A model generated the notes under the pieces. It made no database searches. It had not been told where the DNA came from and worked only from the letters and a program-made list of their open reading frames with translations. This document shows positions 36,074-44,403 of a stretch of 64,000 nt of DNA, in pieces. Every line of letters begins with the position of its first letter. Position 1 is the first letter of the stretch. This DNA is from JAJCYL01 sp965206015 (lineage in GTDB: Bacteria; Bacteroidota; Bacteroidia; Cytophagales; Cyclobacteriaceae). The DNA lies in NCBI GenBank assembly GCA_965206015.1, contig CBDBIW010000016.1:496001-560000 (forward strand), written 5' to 3'. The translations under genes were made by a program, and so were the position numbers.

Positions 36074-37708
36074 ATGGTAAAGAGTAGGCCTATATTGACT
36101 GCCATTTTTTTAATATCCTTTGGTATGACCGCTAAGGGACAAGTGAACAGGTACATGGTTTTCTTTACAGACAAGAACAATTCATCATATTCATTAAATA
36201 GTCCTGAGGAATATCTTTCCAAGGATGCAATTGACAGACGTAATCATCAAAATATACCTATAGAAGAAAGTGATCTGCCAGTGAACCAAGAACACATTGC
36301 CGGTTTAGATAATTTGGACGTGCAAGTTTATCATAGATCAAAGTGGTTTAATGCAGTATTAATTCAAGAAGATCAAGATAAGGTTGCGGAAATTCAAGCT
36401 CTGTCTTTTGTAGAGAGGGTTGAATTTGTTGCTCCTGATACGAGGTTGAAAGAAGCAACTAAGTCAGGTCGTGCTAGACCGTTTTATGCCCGCCTGGAAT
36501 CATCAAAAGAGACGAGCGCACAAAATGAGATGCTGTCGGTTGACGAAATGCATAGCCTCAACTTTAAAGGCCAGGGAATGATTGTGGCTGTATTTGACGG
36601 AGGGTTTGAAGGCGTGGACAAGGCTGCCGCTTTCGATCATATTTTTGATAACAATAGGATGATTGCCACTCATGATTTCGTAACTAATTCCAGTGATGTT
36701 TATCAGTCTGATGACCATGGTACTCGGGTGTTCTCTACTATTGGTGGTTTTGAGGAGCCTTCATTTGTTGGGACAGCTTATCAATCGTCCTTTATACTGT
36801 GTATTACTGAAGATGTGACCTCTGAATTTCGAATAGAAGAATATAACTGGGTGTTTGCCGCTGAATATGCGGATAGTATTGGTGTTGATGTAATTAATAC
36901 TTCTCTCGGATTTAACCTCTTTGATGATCCTAGTATGGATTACAATTCCGATGATCTCGACGGGGAAACTTCAATCATTACCATTGCCTCCAATTTCGCT
37001 GGCAAGAAGGGTATATTATTAGTAGCAAGCGTCGGAAATGAAGGCAACAATTCCTGGGGAACTATTACTCCCCCTGCGGACTCACAGTATGTACTGGCGG
37101 TAGGCAGTGTTAATAAGGATAATGAAGTGACTGGCTTTAGTTCGATTGGTCCCACAACGGATGATAGAATTAAACCAGATGTTGTGGCATTGGGTAGCTC
37201 AGTATCATTAATTGGCGCAAGTGGGAATGTCGTAACTGGAAGTGGTACAAGTTTCTCCTCACCGTTGGTTGCTGGGCTTGCAACAGGAATTTGGCAGGCC
37301 AATCCAACATTAACAAATTTGGAAATTATTGAAGCAATTCGAATGTCGGGTAGTGTCTCTGGTGCACCGGATAATAGTTTTGGTCACGGCATTCCAGATT
37401 TTTTATCTGCCGCAGATAACCCCGTACTTTCTGTGGATGATATAATTGAGAAGAAAATTAAAGTTTATCCAACCCCATTCCGAGGTGACAGAATTTATAT
37501 CGATCTCAATAGTAAATATGCAGGAGATGGTTTAGAAATTAAGCTATATGACCTCTCGGGTAATCTGATAGCTGAGGAAGCTTTTCCTGCATCTCAGAGC
37601 CATAATATTATCGAGTTTCAAACGGACTTTAATCTCAGCGAGGGCACTTATCTATTGAGAATCTTTTCTAAAGAAGCAATTACTGAAGTGAAACTGTTCA
37701 AGTTTTAA
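36074..37708 (+). CDS. secreted S8 (subtilisin-like) serine protease with T9SS sorting domain
   Basis: 544 aa. Signal peptide (about 1-22), propeptide region, then the catalytic domain with Asp in VAVFDGGFEG, His in DDHGTRVF and Ser in GTSFSSPLVAG. The last 80 residues (KIKVYPTPFRGDRIYI, LYDLSGNLI, LSEGTYLLRIFSKEAITEVKLFKF) form a type A C-terminal domain used by the type IX secretion system, so the protease should be exported across the outer membrane. A terminator follows. A paralogue without this domain is at 51213-52649. Confidence 0.92.
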   Translation: MVKSRPILTAIFLISFGMTAKGQVNRYMVFFTDKNNSSYSLNSPEEYLSKDAIDRRNHQNIPIEESDLPVNQEHIAGLDNLDVQVYHRSKWFNAVLIQEDQDKVAEIQALSFVERVEFVAPDTRLKEATKSGRARPFYARLESSKETSAQNEMLSVDEMHSLNFKGQGMIVAVFDGGFEGVDKAAAFDHIFDNNRMIATHDFVTNSSDVYQSDDHGTRVFSTIGGFEEPSFVGTAYQSSFILCITEDVTSEFRIEEYNWVFAAEYADSIGVDVINTSLGFNLFDDPSMDYNSDDLDGETSIITIASNFAGKKGILLVASVGNEGNNSWGTITPPADSQYVLAVGSVNKDNEVTGFSSIGPTTDDRIKPDVVALGSSVSLIGASGNVVTGSGTSFSSPLVAGLATGIWQANPTLTNLEIIEAIRMSGSVSGAPDNSFGHGIPDFLSAADNPVLSVDDIIEKKIKVYPTPFRGDRIYIDLNSKYAGDGLEIKLYDLSGNLIAEEAFPASQSHNIIEFQTDFNLSEGTYLLRIFSKEAITEVKLFKF

Positions 37709-37729
37709 AAGCGGTAAGCCGTTTTTTTT
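37708..37729 (+). terminator. terminator after the subtilase
   Basis: AAAGCGG-TAAG-CCGTTTT with one G-T pair, running into a T tract, immediately after the stop codon. Confidence 0.65.
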
Positions 37730-37789
37730 ATGACATCACAGCAACTATCAGTTTCAACTGATGATTTTAAATAATGGACGCCGGAAATC

Positions 37790-38255
37790 AGTCATTTGCC
37801 ATTCGATGCCTCAGTATTTGTTGGATATACTAGGCTAAAAGCAGAAACGCAATTTAATGACGATTTAAGTTTTAGTACATTGAGTGGTACAAATCAGGCG
37901 GGTAGTTATGAAGTCAAATCCCTGGTGCTGCAAATCATTGTATCTAGAAAATTATCCATTCTAACTATTTATGGTGGATTTGGGTTTAGTCGAACAATCT
38001 CCAGTTTAAAAATGACCGGTACCTGCATAGTGGCTGGAGAGACTGATATCACCTCACAAGATGAGTCTGTCAGACAGTTGGTTCTTCATTTGAAGTACCC
38101 AAAAATCCTATTAGCCTCAATGTTAACAGTTCCGGACCTATAGCTACCCTTGGAGCAAGGGTTAAACTATTGGTATTGACCGTCCAACCCCCATGCGGGC
38201 TACCATGTTCACGAATATGATACATTAACGGCTGGTATTGGGATAAGTATTCGTT
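37790..38255 (+). pseudogene. DUF6588-like outer-membrane barrel protein, broken
   Basis: One frame reads LPFDASVFVGYTRLKAETQ, YEVKSLVLQIIVSRKLSILTIYGGFGFSRT. It then shifts to NPISLNVNSSGPIATLGARVKLLVLTV and again to YDTLTAGIGISIR with a stop near 38255. These segments are alternating beta strands of the barrel half of DUF6588 proteins. The N-terminal signal and first strands are missing, and there are at least two frameshifts. Confidence 0.6.
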
Positions 38256-38270
38256 AGAGTATATACAAAA

Positions 38271-38301
38271 AAAGAAAGCTTCTCCAAGAGAAACTTTCTT
38301 T
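38271..38301. terminator. strong hairpin, possible bidirectional terminator
   Basis: AAAGAAAG (38271-38278), C, TTCTC, loop CAA, GAGAA, A, CTTTCTTT (38294-38301): a long stem with one mismatch and A-rich and T-rich flanks. Confidence 0.65.
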
Positions 38302-38350
38302 AAAATGTTAAACAGGTGTATGAATAAAATTTATGTTATGTTCTTCTAAA

Positions 38351-38358
38351 TACCTTTG
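38351..38358 (+). promoter_or_regulatory. -7 promoter box (TACCTTTG)
   Basis: An exact match to TAnnTTTG, 20 bp before the LMW-PTP frame; no clear -33 box. The promoter may outlive the dead genes behind it. Confidence 0.4.
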
Positions 38359-38377
38359 AACTTAAAAAAGTAACCTC

Positions 38378-38937
38378 TTGAAGAAAAAATATTCAAATAC
38401 GATTCACCCGCAATTTCTTGTGTTTATTTATAATGTGTTGCGGAATAAGAATAAATTGTATGATTCAAATTTATTTGTTTGCCTGGGAAATATCTGCCGA
38501 CCTCCACTTGCCTGGGGAATTTTTGCGGATTTATTGAACAAAAAAGGGTTGAACAAAAAAGTAAGTTGTAATTCAGCTGGCACAACTGCATATCATATAG
38601 GAGAGAATCCGGATCCTCGCACTATAAAAATTGCCGAATCAAATGATATTTTGACCAATCACAAAAGGAAGCAAATTACATCCGGAAATTTTGATGAGTA
38701 CCAATACATTATTGTGATGGACAGAAGTAATTTGAGAGATATAATTTCAAAAGGTGGTAAACTGGAAAGAATGTTTTTTTGATGCGCTATTTCGATCCAA
38801 TTAATAAGAATGCAGATGTTCCAGATTCCTATTATGATGAGCCGCCCGGCTTCAAAGAGATGTTCGATATCCTTAATAGGTCATGCGATGGCCTGGTGAA
38901 ATATCTTATAGCGCAATATCACCTCGATGAGACTTGA
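38378..38937 (+). pseudogene. low-molecular-weight protein tyrosine phosphatase, frameshifted
   Basis: FVCLGNICRPPLAWGIF is the CX5R P-loop (family consensus CxGNxCRSP), followed by SAGTTAYHIGENPDPRT, HKRKQIT and DEYQYIIVMDRSNL. At a run of T near 38775 the frame shifts, and the C-terminal part VPDSYYDEPPGFKEMFDIL continues in another frame to TGA at 38935-38937. The general-acid motif DPYY is VPDSYY here. The family Ser after the Arg is Pro. The frameshift plus these changes suggest it is dead. It overlaps the start of the next gene. Confidence 0.75.
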
Positions 38938-39815
38938 TTTCAGACAGTCAATCTATCAAGAAGTATTGTCTAAAACTTATGGCAGCGATTGCCAATTAAT
39001 CGATGCTATTCCAGTTTCAGGAGGGTGTAGCAATAATGGCCTCGTTTTGAAATCCAGTCAGGGCAAATTTTTCCTTAAATGGAACGGCGGAGATGTATAT
39101 GATATGTTTGAAAAGGAAATGTCAGGGCTTGATCTTTTAAGAGAGCATCAACTCCTTACAATACCTCAACCCGTCGTTTCTGGAAATATTGAGGACATTT
39201 CTTATCTGTTGTTGGAGTATATTGAAAATGGTAATAAATCGCCACAATTTTGGATTGACTTTGCTAATAAACTCGGATCTATTCCTGCCATTACGTCAAA
39301 TCAATATGGCCTGAATCACCATATTTACATTGGGAGGTTTTCTCAGCAAAATGAATGGAAAAGAACTGGATTGATTTTTTCATTGAAAAGCACTTAATGG
39401 TACAATTAAACCTGGGGTATGCACATGGTTTAATACCACGGTATCAAATGGAATTGTTTGAGAGGTTATTTTAAAAAAAACTTCCTGGCCTGATTCCGGA
39501 AGACAAACCCTGTTTACTTCATGGCGATTTATGGAGTGGAAATTTTGTGACTGGTGCTGATGGTCTTGTTTGTTTGATTGACTCTGCTGTATACTATGGA
39601 AATAGGGAAATTGAAATGGCATTCATTCATCTGTTTGGTGGATTTGATAAAGAATTTTATGACCATTATAATGAGACATTTCCATTGATTCCCGGATTTG
39701 AGAAGTGAATTGATATTTACAACCTTTATCCTCTACTAGTTCACATCAATCTTTTTGGCAGCCCATATTTGCCCAGAGGATTATCAAGACATTGGTTAAA
39801 TATGTTTCCTGATTG
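38927..39815 (+). pseudogene. fructosamine kinase family protein, broken
   Basis: It starts ATG at 38927 with SGGCSNNGLVLKSSQGKFFLKWN, the ATP-binding lobe, and YLLLEYIENG. Around 39365 the frame is lost. In another frame the rest continues WIDFFIEKHLM, then LLHGDLWSGNFV (catalytic Asp), LIDSAVYYGNREIEMA, LFGGFDKEFYDHYNETFPL and YNLYPLLVHINLFG, with in-frame stops near 39470 and 39706. The kinase would repair glycated proteins. Pairing with an LMW-PTP gene is a familiar arrangement in bacteria, and here both have decayed. Confidence 0.8.
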
Positions 39816-39868
39816 ACCTGATTATTATATTTTGTCTCAAATTGTAATGAATTGGTCATTTTGCTAAC

Positions 39869-39908
39869 ATAGTGCCTGAGTAAATAAGATAGTGCCTGAG
39901 TAAATAAG
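39869..39908. repeat. perfect 20-bp tandem duplication
   Basis: ATAGTGCCTGAGTAAATAAG occurs twice head to tail with no mismatch, 40 bp before zwf, possibly in its 5' leader. Confidence 0.9.
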
Positions 39909-39947
39909 ATATTTCAAACGAACATATAATTTCAAGCGGCTTAAACC

Positions 39948-41474
39948 ATGAGTATTTTAGATAATCACATATTAGTCATATTTGGGGCTTCAGGTGACCT
40001 GACTTCCAGGAAATTAATTCCAGCAATATTTAACCTCTATAAAAGGAATCTTTTACCTGATTGCTTTGCAGTCTTAGGAGTAAGCAGATCGCCATTGTCA
40101 GATGATCAATTTCGAAGTAAAGTTGTAATGAACAACCCTTTTTTGAACGATGGAAATGAGGTTAATGAATCAAAACTTAAAGACTTTGCCACAAAGTTGT
40201 ATTATCAATCAATTGGTCCAGCAAACAAAGATTCTTATGGGACCCTAAAAGAGTGTCTTTCATCATTAGATGACCAATGTGATACAAAAGGGAATTATAT
40301 ATTCTACTTGTCAACACCTCCTTCGCTTTATCCAGTCATACCAGAACATCTTTCAGCTATTGGTTTAAATAATGAATCAAATGGATGGAAAAGGTTAATT
40401 ATTGAAAAACCATTTGGATATAATTTGGATACAGCTAAAAAACTGAACATTCAGTTAAAAAGATGTTTTAGTGAACGGCAACTATACCGCATAGATCATT
40501 ATCTGGGTAAAGAAACTGTCCAGAATGTATTAGTCACCCGGTTTGCGAATAGCATATTCGAGCCTCTCTGGAATAGGAACTATATACATCACATTGAAAT
40601 AACAGCGGCTGAGAGTGTGGGGGTGGAAAAACGAGGTGGCTATTATGATAATTCCGGTGCACTCCGGGATATGGTACAAAACCATTTACTTCAGGTGGCA
40701 GCACTGGTGGCCATGGAGCCACCAACCAAATCTGATTCTTATCACATTAGGAATGAAAAACTCAAACTTTTTGAATCGATAAGGCCGTACAAGGAAGAAG
40801 AAATATCCACTCATGTAATTCGAGGGCAATATGTTCAATCAAGCATAGACGATAACAAAATCAATGGCTATCGGGAAGAAGCTGGTGTAGATGCAAATTC
40901 CAGGACAGAAACTTATGTCGCCATGAAATTCTTTGTTGATAATTGGCGGTGGGCTGGAGTGCCTTTTTATATACGAACAGGTAAAAGTTTGCCAACCAGA
41001 GTAACTGAGGTTGTTATTCATTTCAAAAATTCTCCACACCACCTTTTTTCTCAGCGAAGCCAACTCAACAAACATAATCAACTGGTATTAAGAATACAGC
41101 CTAGTGAGGGTATGTTGTTGAAACTGGGAATGAAAGTGCCAGGTGGTGGATTTGAAGTGGAATCTGTCAATATGGATTTTCAATACAATAGTTTGACGAA
41201 TCGTCATGTGCCTGATGCGTATGAGAGATTGTTATTGGATGCTATGCAAGGTGATTCGACATTATACGCCAGAGGTGACGGTGTGGAGGCGGCATGGCGA
41301 TTCATAGACCCTATTCTTAGTTATTGGGAATCTCATCCCGATGAAACAATTTATGGTTATCCGGCCGGAACATGGGGTCCGGACCATGCTGACCAATTGA
41401 TAGAAGGAGAAGATTATGGATGGCGATATCCATGCAAAAACCTTACTAATGATGGACGATATTGTGAATTATAA
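39948..41474 (+). CDS. zwf: glucose-6-phosphate 1-dehydrogenase
   Basis: 508 aa, complete. NADP-binding signature IFGASGDLTSRKLIPAIF at 11-28, then EKPFGYNLDTAKKLN, the active-site motif RIDHYLGKETVQN (catalytic His) and AGVPFYIRTGKSLP. It is the first step of the oxidative pentose phosphate pathway. gnd and pgl are not nearby. The gene is preceded by a 20-bp tandem duplication and followed by a small membrane protein gene. Confidence 0.95.
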   Translation: MSILDNHILVIFGASGDLTSRKLIPAIFNLYKRNLLPDCFAVLGVSRSPLSDDQFRSKVVMNNPFLNDGNEVNESKLKDFATKLYYQSIGPANKDSYGTLKECLSSLDDQCDTKGNYIFYLSTPPSLYPVIPEHLSAIGLNNESNGWKRLIIEKPFGYNLDTAKKLNIQLKRCFSERQLYRIDHYLGKETVQNVLVTRFANSIFEPLWNRNYIHHIEITAAESVGVEKRGGYYDNSGALRDMVQNHLLQVAALVAMEPPTKSDSYHIRNEKLKLFESIRPYKEEEISTHVIRGQYVQSSIDDNKINGYREEAGVDANSRTETYVAMKFFVDNWRWAGVPFYIRTGKSLPTRVTEVVIHFKNSPHHLFSQRSQLNKHNQLVLRIQPSEGMLLKLGMKVPGGGFEVESVNMDFQYNSLTNRHVPDAYERLLLDAMQGDSTLYARGDGVEAAWRFIDPILSYWESHPDETIYGYPAGTWGPDHADQLIEGEDYGWRYPCKNLTNDGRYCEL

Positions 41475-41581
41475 ATGGGTAAGAATCAAAACAGTAAAAT
41501 CCACACTGTTATTTTGTATTCATTGGCTAATACCTTGAAAATGCAGTGAGAAATGACTAATATTAATAATAATACAAGGAG

Positions 41582-41615
41582 TTTATATTAGACTGATTTT
41601 TATATTAGACTGATT
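41582..41615. repeat. perfect 17-bp tandem duplication
   Basis: TTTATATTAGACTGATT occurs twice head to tail and ends one base before the start codon at 41617, so it duplicates the ribosome-binding region of that small gene. Confidence 0.9.
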
Positions 41616-41616
41616 A

Positions 41617-41847
41617 ATGAGTATAGTAACCTTTGATTTAGTTTTAAGTGGCCTGGTCTATCTTGTACTCGTCTATTTCATGATTACCCTCCTCAAGAAG
41701 AGAAGAAAGAGTACTGATAGTGACGATGACAATGATGGTGGAATATCTGTGAGTGGACCTCCACGGATTGACCTGCCTCCGGGAGTATGCTTGCCGGACG
41801 ATCCCATTCGGACGGTTCGGGAAGAGCAGGAGGAAGTACTCATTTGA
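41617..41847 (+). CDS. small single-pass membrane protein, unknown
   Basis: 76 aa. One membrane helix (about 8-27), then a basic stop-transfer KKRRKS, then an acidic Asp-rich and Gly/Pro-rich cytoplasmic tail (DSDDDNDGG, PPRIDLPPGVCLPDDP). The composition suggests a real gene, not a shadow, and similar small proteins occur in Cytophagales. No function is known. The start is set by the ATG right after the 17-bp duplication. Confidence 0.55.
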   Translation: MSIVTFDLVLSGLVYLVLVYFMITLLKKRRKSTDSDDDNDGGISVSGPPRIDLPPGVCLPDDPIRTVREEQEEVLI

Positions 41848-41950
41848 TTGAATGGACTCATTTTCAAAACACGCACAAGCTTCAGTGAGTGATCAAGGAG
41901 TAGCTATGTTTTCACCAATTTATTTTTAATTTTACCGAGCATTTCTTAAC

Positions 41951-41978
41951 TGTATCCATCAATCTGTATTCATCAATC
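41951..41978. repeat. imperfect 14-bp tandem repeat before dnaN
   Basis: TGTATCCATCAATC TGTATTCATCAATC, one mismatch, directly upstream of the dnaN start at 41986. Confidence 0.7.
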
Positions 41979-41985
41979 AATATTT

Positions 41986-43101
41986 ATGAGATTTATTGTT
42001 TCCTCAACTGCACTATTAAAACAACTGTCCTCAATTAACGGCGTTATTACAACTAACCCGGTAGTGCCAATTTTAGAGAACTTTTTATTTGAAATTAGCG
42101 ACGGCACATTAAAAATAACTGCCTCTGATTTACAGACTTCAATGATTACCGAGATTGAAGTTGAAGCTAATGAAAACGGAAGCATTGCCGTTCCAGCAAG
42201 AATTTTAATAGACACTTTAAAAAATCTTCCGGAGCAGCCAGTAGCTTTCTCGGTAAAGGAAGAGTCTTACGGGGTAGAGATTAGTTCTGACAACGGTAGA
42301 TATAAATTGGCCGGTGAAAATGCCACAGACTTCCCAAAAGTACCCGCTGTTACGGATGGCTATGCGGTAACATTTTCATCAAATGTTCTGGAAAAAGCAA
42401 TAGCAAACACCATTTTCGCTACCAGTAATGATGAGTTGAGACCTGCGATGACAGGTGTTTATTTTAAATTAGATGAAAACAGTGCCATATTTGTTGCGAC
42501 AGATGGACACAGATTAGTAAGATATCGAAGAGTTGACATAGCTGGAGATGTATCCAATTCCATGATTATTCCCAGAAAAGCACTCACTTTATTAAAAGCA
42601 ACACTACCCTCAGACTCTACTTCCGTTAACGTCGAATTCAACCCTTCAAATATTTTTTTCGAGTTTGACAATATCAAAATGATCTCGCGCCTGATAGACG
42701 AGAGATTTCCTGATTATGACAATGTTATTCCTCTTAATAACACAAATATCATGTCGATTAGTAAAGATGATATTCTTAGCACGTTGAGAAGAATATCTAT
42801 TTATGCCAACAAGTCGACACATCAAATAAGATTAAAGATTACAGGTAGTGAATTGGTAATATCTGCGGAGGATCTCGATTTCTCGAATGAGGCTAACGAA
42901 CGTCTTGCCTGTGAACATGACGGAGATGATATTGAAATCGGTTTTAACGCTCGGTTTATGATGGAGGTTTTGGCAAACCTCGACTCCAATGAAATTGACA
43001 TCAAACTGAATGCGCCAAATAAAGCTGGCCTTATCTTGCCAAAGAGTAATGTCGAAAACGAGGATATCCTGATGCTTGTTATGCCAGTTATGTTACAATA
43101 A
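41986..43101 (+). CDS. dnaN: DNA polymerase III beta subunit (sliding clamp)
   Basis: 371 aa, three repeated clamp folds. Starts MRFIVSSTALLKQLSSINGVI and ends ILMLVMPVML, both typical of Bacteroidota DnaN (the C-terminal MPM(x)L residues form the protein-binding pocket). Internal signals are AVPARILIDTLKNLP and FVATDGHRLVRYR. dnaA, recF and gyrB are not next to it, and a receptor relic follows. An imperfect tandem repeat lies in its leader. Confidence 0.95.
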   Translation: MRFIVSSTALLKQLSSINGVITTNPVVPILENFLFEISDGTLKITASDLQTSMITEIEVEANENGSIAVPARILIDTLKNLPEQPVAFSVKEESYGVEISSDNGRYKLAGENATDFPKVPAVTDGYAVTFSSNVLEKAIANTIFATSNDELRPAMTGVYFKLDENSAIFVATDGHRLVRYRRVDIAGDVSNSMIIPRKALTLLKATLPSDSTSVNVEFNPSNIFFEFDNIKMISRLIDERFPDYDNVIPLNNTNIMSISKDDILSTLRRISIYANKSTHQIRLKITGSELVISAEDLDFSNEANERLACEHDGDDIEIGFNARFMMEVLANLDSNEIDIKLNAPNKAGLILPKSNVENEDILMLVMPVMLQ

Positions 43102-43103
43102 CT

Positions 43104-43448
43104 ATGTATAAGTCTTACTGGCCAACTATGAGAAATGGCTTAAATGAAGCCATCTTTTATCAGGTTGGAGAGAAAAATTCATTTAGATATAAGTCGTATA
43201 AACCTATTGGTCTCCGCTTTTCTAAACATTGGGATGGAAGAAAAAAGAAGTTAGAGGTCTACTTAAATCTTTTAGACCTTTTAAATACAAATAATATCCG
43301 TAATTTCTATTGCAGCGGATTTACTAATAATGCAGGAGTAGTAAATGTAAATAGAAATGAAAATTCATTTTCCCCATTTTTTGTCATGCCCGGTTTGAAA
43401 CACACTCTTCAAGAAGCTCCTATTAAATCTAATATGGCGGTGCTTTAG
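43104..43448 (+). pseudogene. C-terminal scrap of a TonB-dependent receptor
   Basis: 114 codons; the core reads KSYKPIGLRFSKHWDGRKKKLEVYLNLLDLLNTNNIRNFY, which matches the last barrel strands (xLYLNLLNLFNTKN) of TonB-dependent receptors. The plug and most of the barrel are missing, and no signal peptide is present. The frame follows dnaN by 2 bp without its own ribosome site. It is a relic, or less likely a small unknown protein. Confidence 0.5.
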
Positions 43449-43484
43449 TTTTATAAAGTAGAACTAAGTGTTAAATTTTGCGGA

Positions 43485-43492
43485 TATTTTTG
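43485..43492 (+). promoter_or_regulatory. -7 promoter box (TATTTTTG) for the LOG gene
   Basis: Exact TAnnTTTG match, 44 bp before the start at 43537; transcription would begin near 43500. Confidence 0.45.
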
Positions 43493-43536
43493 TATACCCC
43501 TTTTAAAGACTATAAAAATTAATATCGATAAGAAGA

Positions 43537-44271
43537 ATGGAGAATGAACTCAATGAAGCTTCCAGTCAACACGCTGAGGAGAAAATAAGGCAGGCTTTTG
43601 AAGATAAGGATTGGAGTGAAATAAAGAGTCACAACTCCTGGGTGATTTTTAAGGTGATGGCGGAGTTTGTGGAAGGCTTTGAGAAATTGGGAAAAATTGG
43701 ACCCTGTGTAAGTGTATTTGGTTCGGCCAGAACTCAACCGGAGCATAAACATTATAAGATGGCTTCCGAAATAGCATCTGAACTGGTTAGCCACGGTTAT
43801 GGAGTAATATCGGGTGGTGGACCGGGAATTATGGAAGCTGCTAATAAAGGTGCCAAAGAAAACGGAGGTAAGTCAGTGGGTTTGAACATAGCACTTCCTC
43901 ATGAGCAGTTTGCTAATATTTATATTGATCAGGATAAGCTTATCAATTTCGACTATTTCTTTGTCCGCAAAGTGATGTTTGTCAAGTTTTCACAGGGTTT
44001 TATTGTCATGCCTGGCGGCTTCGGAACTCTGGACGAAATGTTTGAAGCTATTACACTCATTCAAACTCAGAAAATTGGGAAATTTCCTATTGTACTGGTA
44101 GGCAGAGCCCATTGGAGCGGACTCTTTGACTGGATTAAGGAAATATTGCTCAAAGGAGGATACATCAGTCCTGATGACCTCGATTTAATCAATGTGGCCG
44201 AAAATGCAGAAGAGGCAGTGAACGTGATAGATGATTTCTATTCCAAGTATTTGTTGTCACCAAACTTCTAA
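43537..44271 (+). CDS. LOG-family protein (TIGR00730)
   Basis: 244 aa. Rossmann-like LOG fold with VSVFGSARTQPEH, then the nucleotide motif ISGGGPGIMEAANKGAKENGG and the PGGFGTLDEMFEAITLIQT motif, both complete. By family it is a nucleoside 5'-monophosphate phosphoribohydrolase, the group that includes cytokinin-activating LOG enzymes; in most bacteria the natural substrate is AMP-like. It is single and is followed by an inverted repeat. Confidence 0.88.
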   Translation: MENELNEASSQHAEEKIRQAFEDKDWSEIKSHNSWVIFKVMAEFVEGFEKLGKIGPCVSVFGSARTQPEHKHYKMASEIASELVSHGYGVISGGGPGIMEAANKGAKENGGKSVGLNIALPHEQFANIYIDQDKLINFDYFFVRKVMFVKFSQGFIVMPGGFGTLDEMFEAITLIQTQKIGKFPIVLVGRAHWSGLFDWIKEILLKGGYISPDDLDLINVAENAEEAVNVIDDFYSKYLLSPNF

Positions 44272-44337
44272 GGAAGTATGAAATTGGGAGCCAAAAGAGG
44301 GGAACTGGATTGGACCAGCTTCCAATTTCATACTTCC
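44272..44337. repeat. 20-bp inverted repeat element
   Basis: GGAAGTATGAAATTGGGAGC (44272-44291) and GCTTCCAATTTCATACTTCC (44318-44337) match at 19 of 20 positions. The 26-bp centre contains a smaller CTGG...CCAG stem. No T tract follows. Confidence 0.75.
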
Positions 44338-44369
44338 AACTCTTGTAATTAATACTGGCTGAATCTCCT

Positions 44370-44377
44370 TAACTTTG
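44370..44377 (+). promoter_or_regulatory. -7 promoter box (TAACTTTG) for uvrA
   Basis: Exact TAnnTTTG match followed by CAG, 26 bp before the uvrA ATG; a TTG lies 24 bp upstream of the box. Confidence 0.5.
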
Positions 44378-44403
44378 CAGCCTCAAATTTTAAGAATTCT
44401 TCA

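Noticed and set aside
37796..38143. An intact 115-aa membrane-associated gene
   Set aside because: The match to barrel strands continues in other frames up to 38255, so it is a piece of a broken larger gene.
39869..41978. A CRISPR array or iteron origin from the short direct repeats
   Set aside because: The repeats occur only twice each, head to tail without spacers, and differ in sequence between sites; no cas or rep genes are near.
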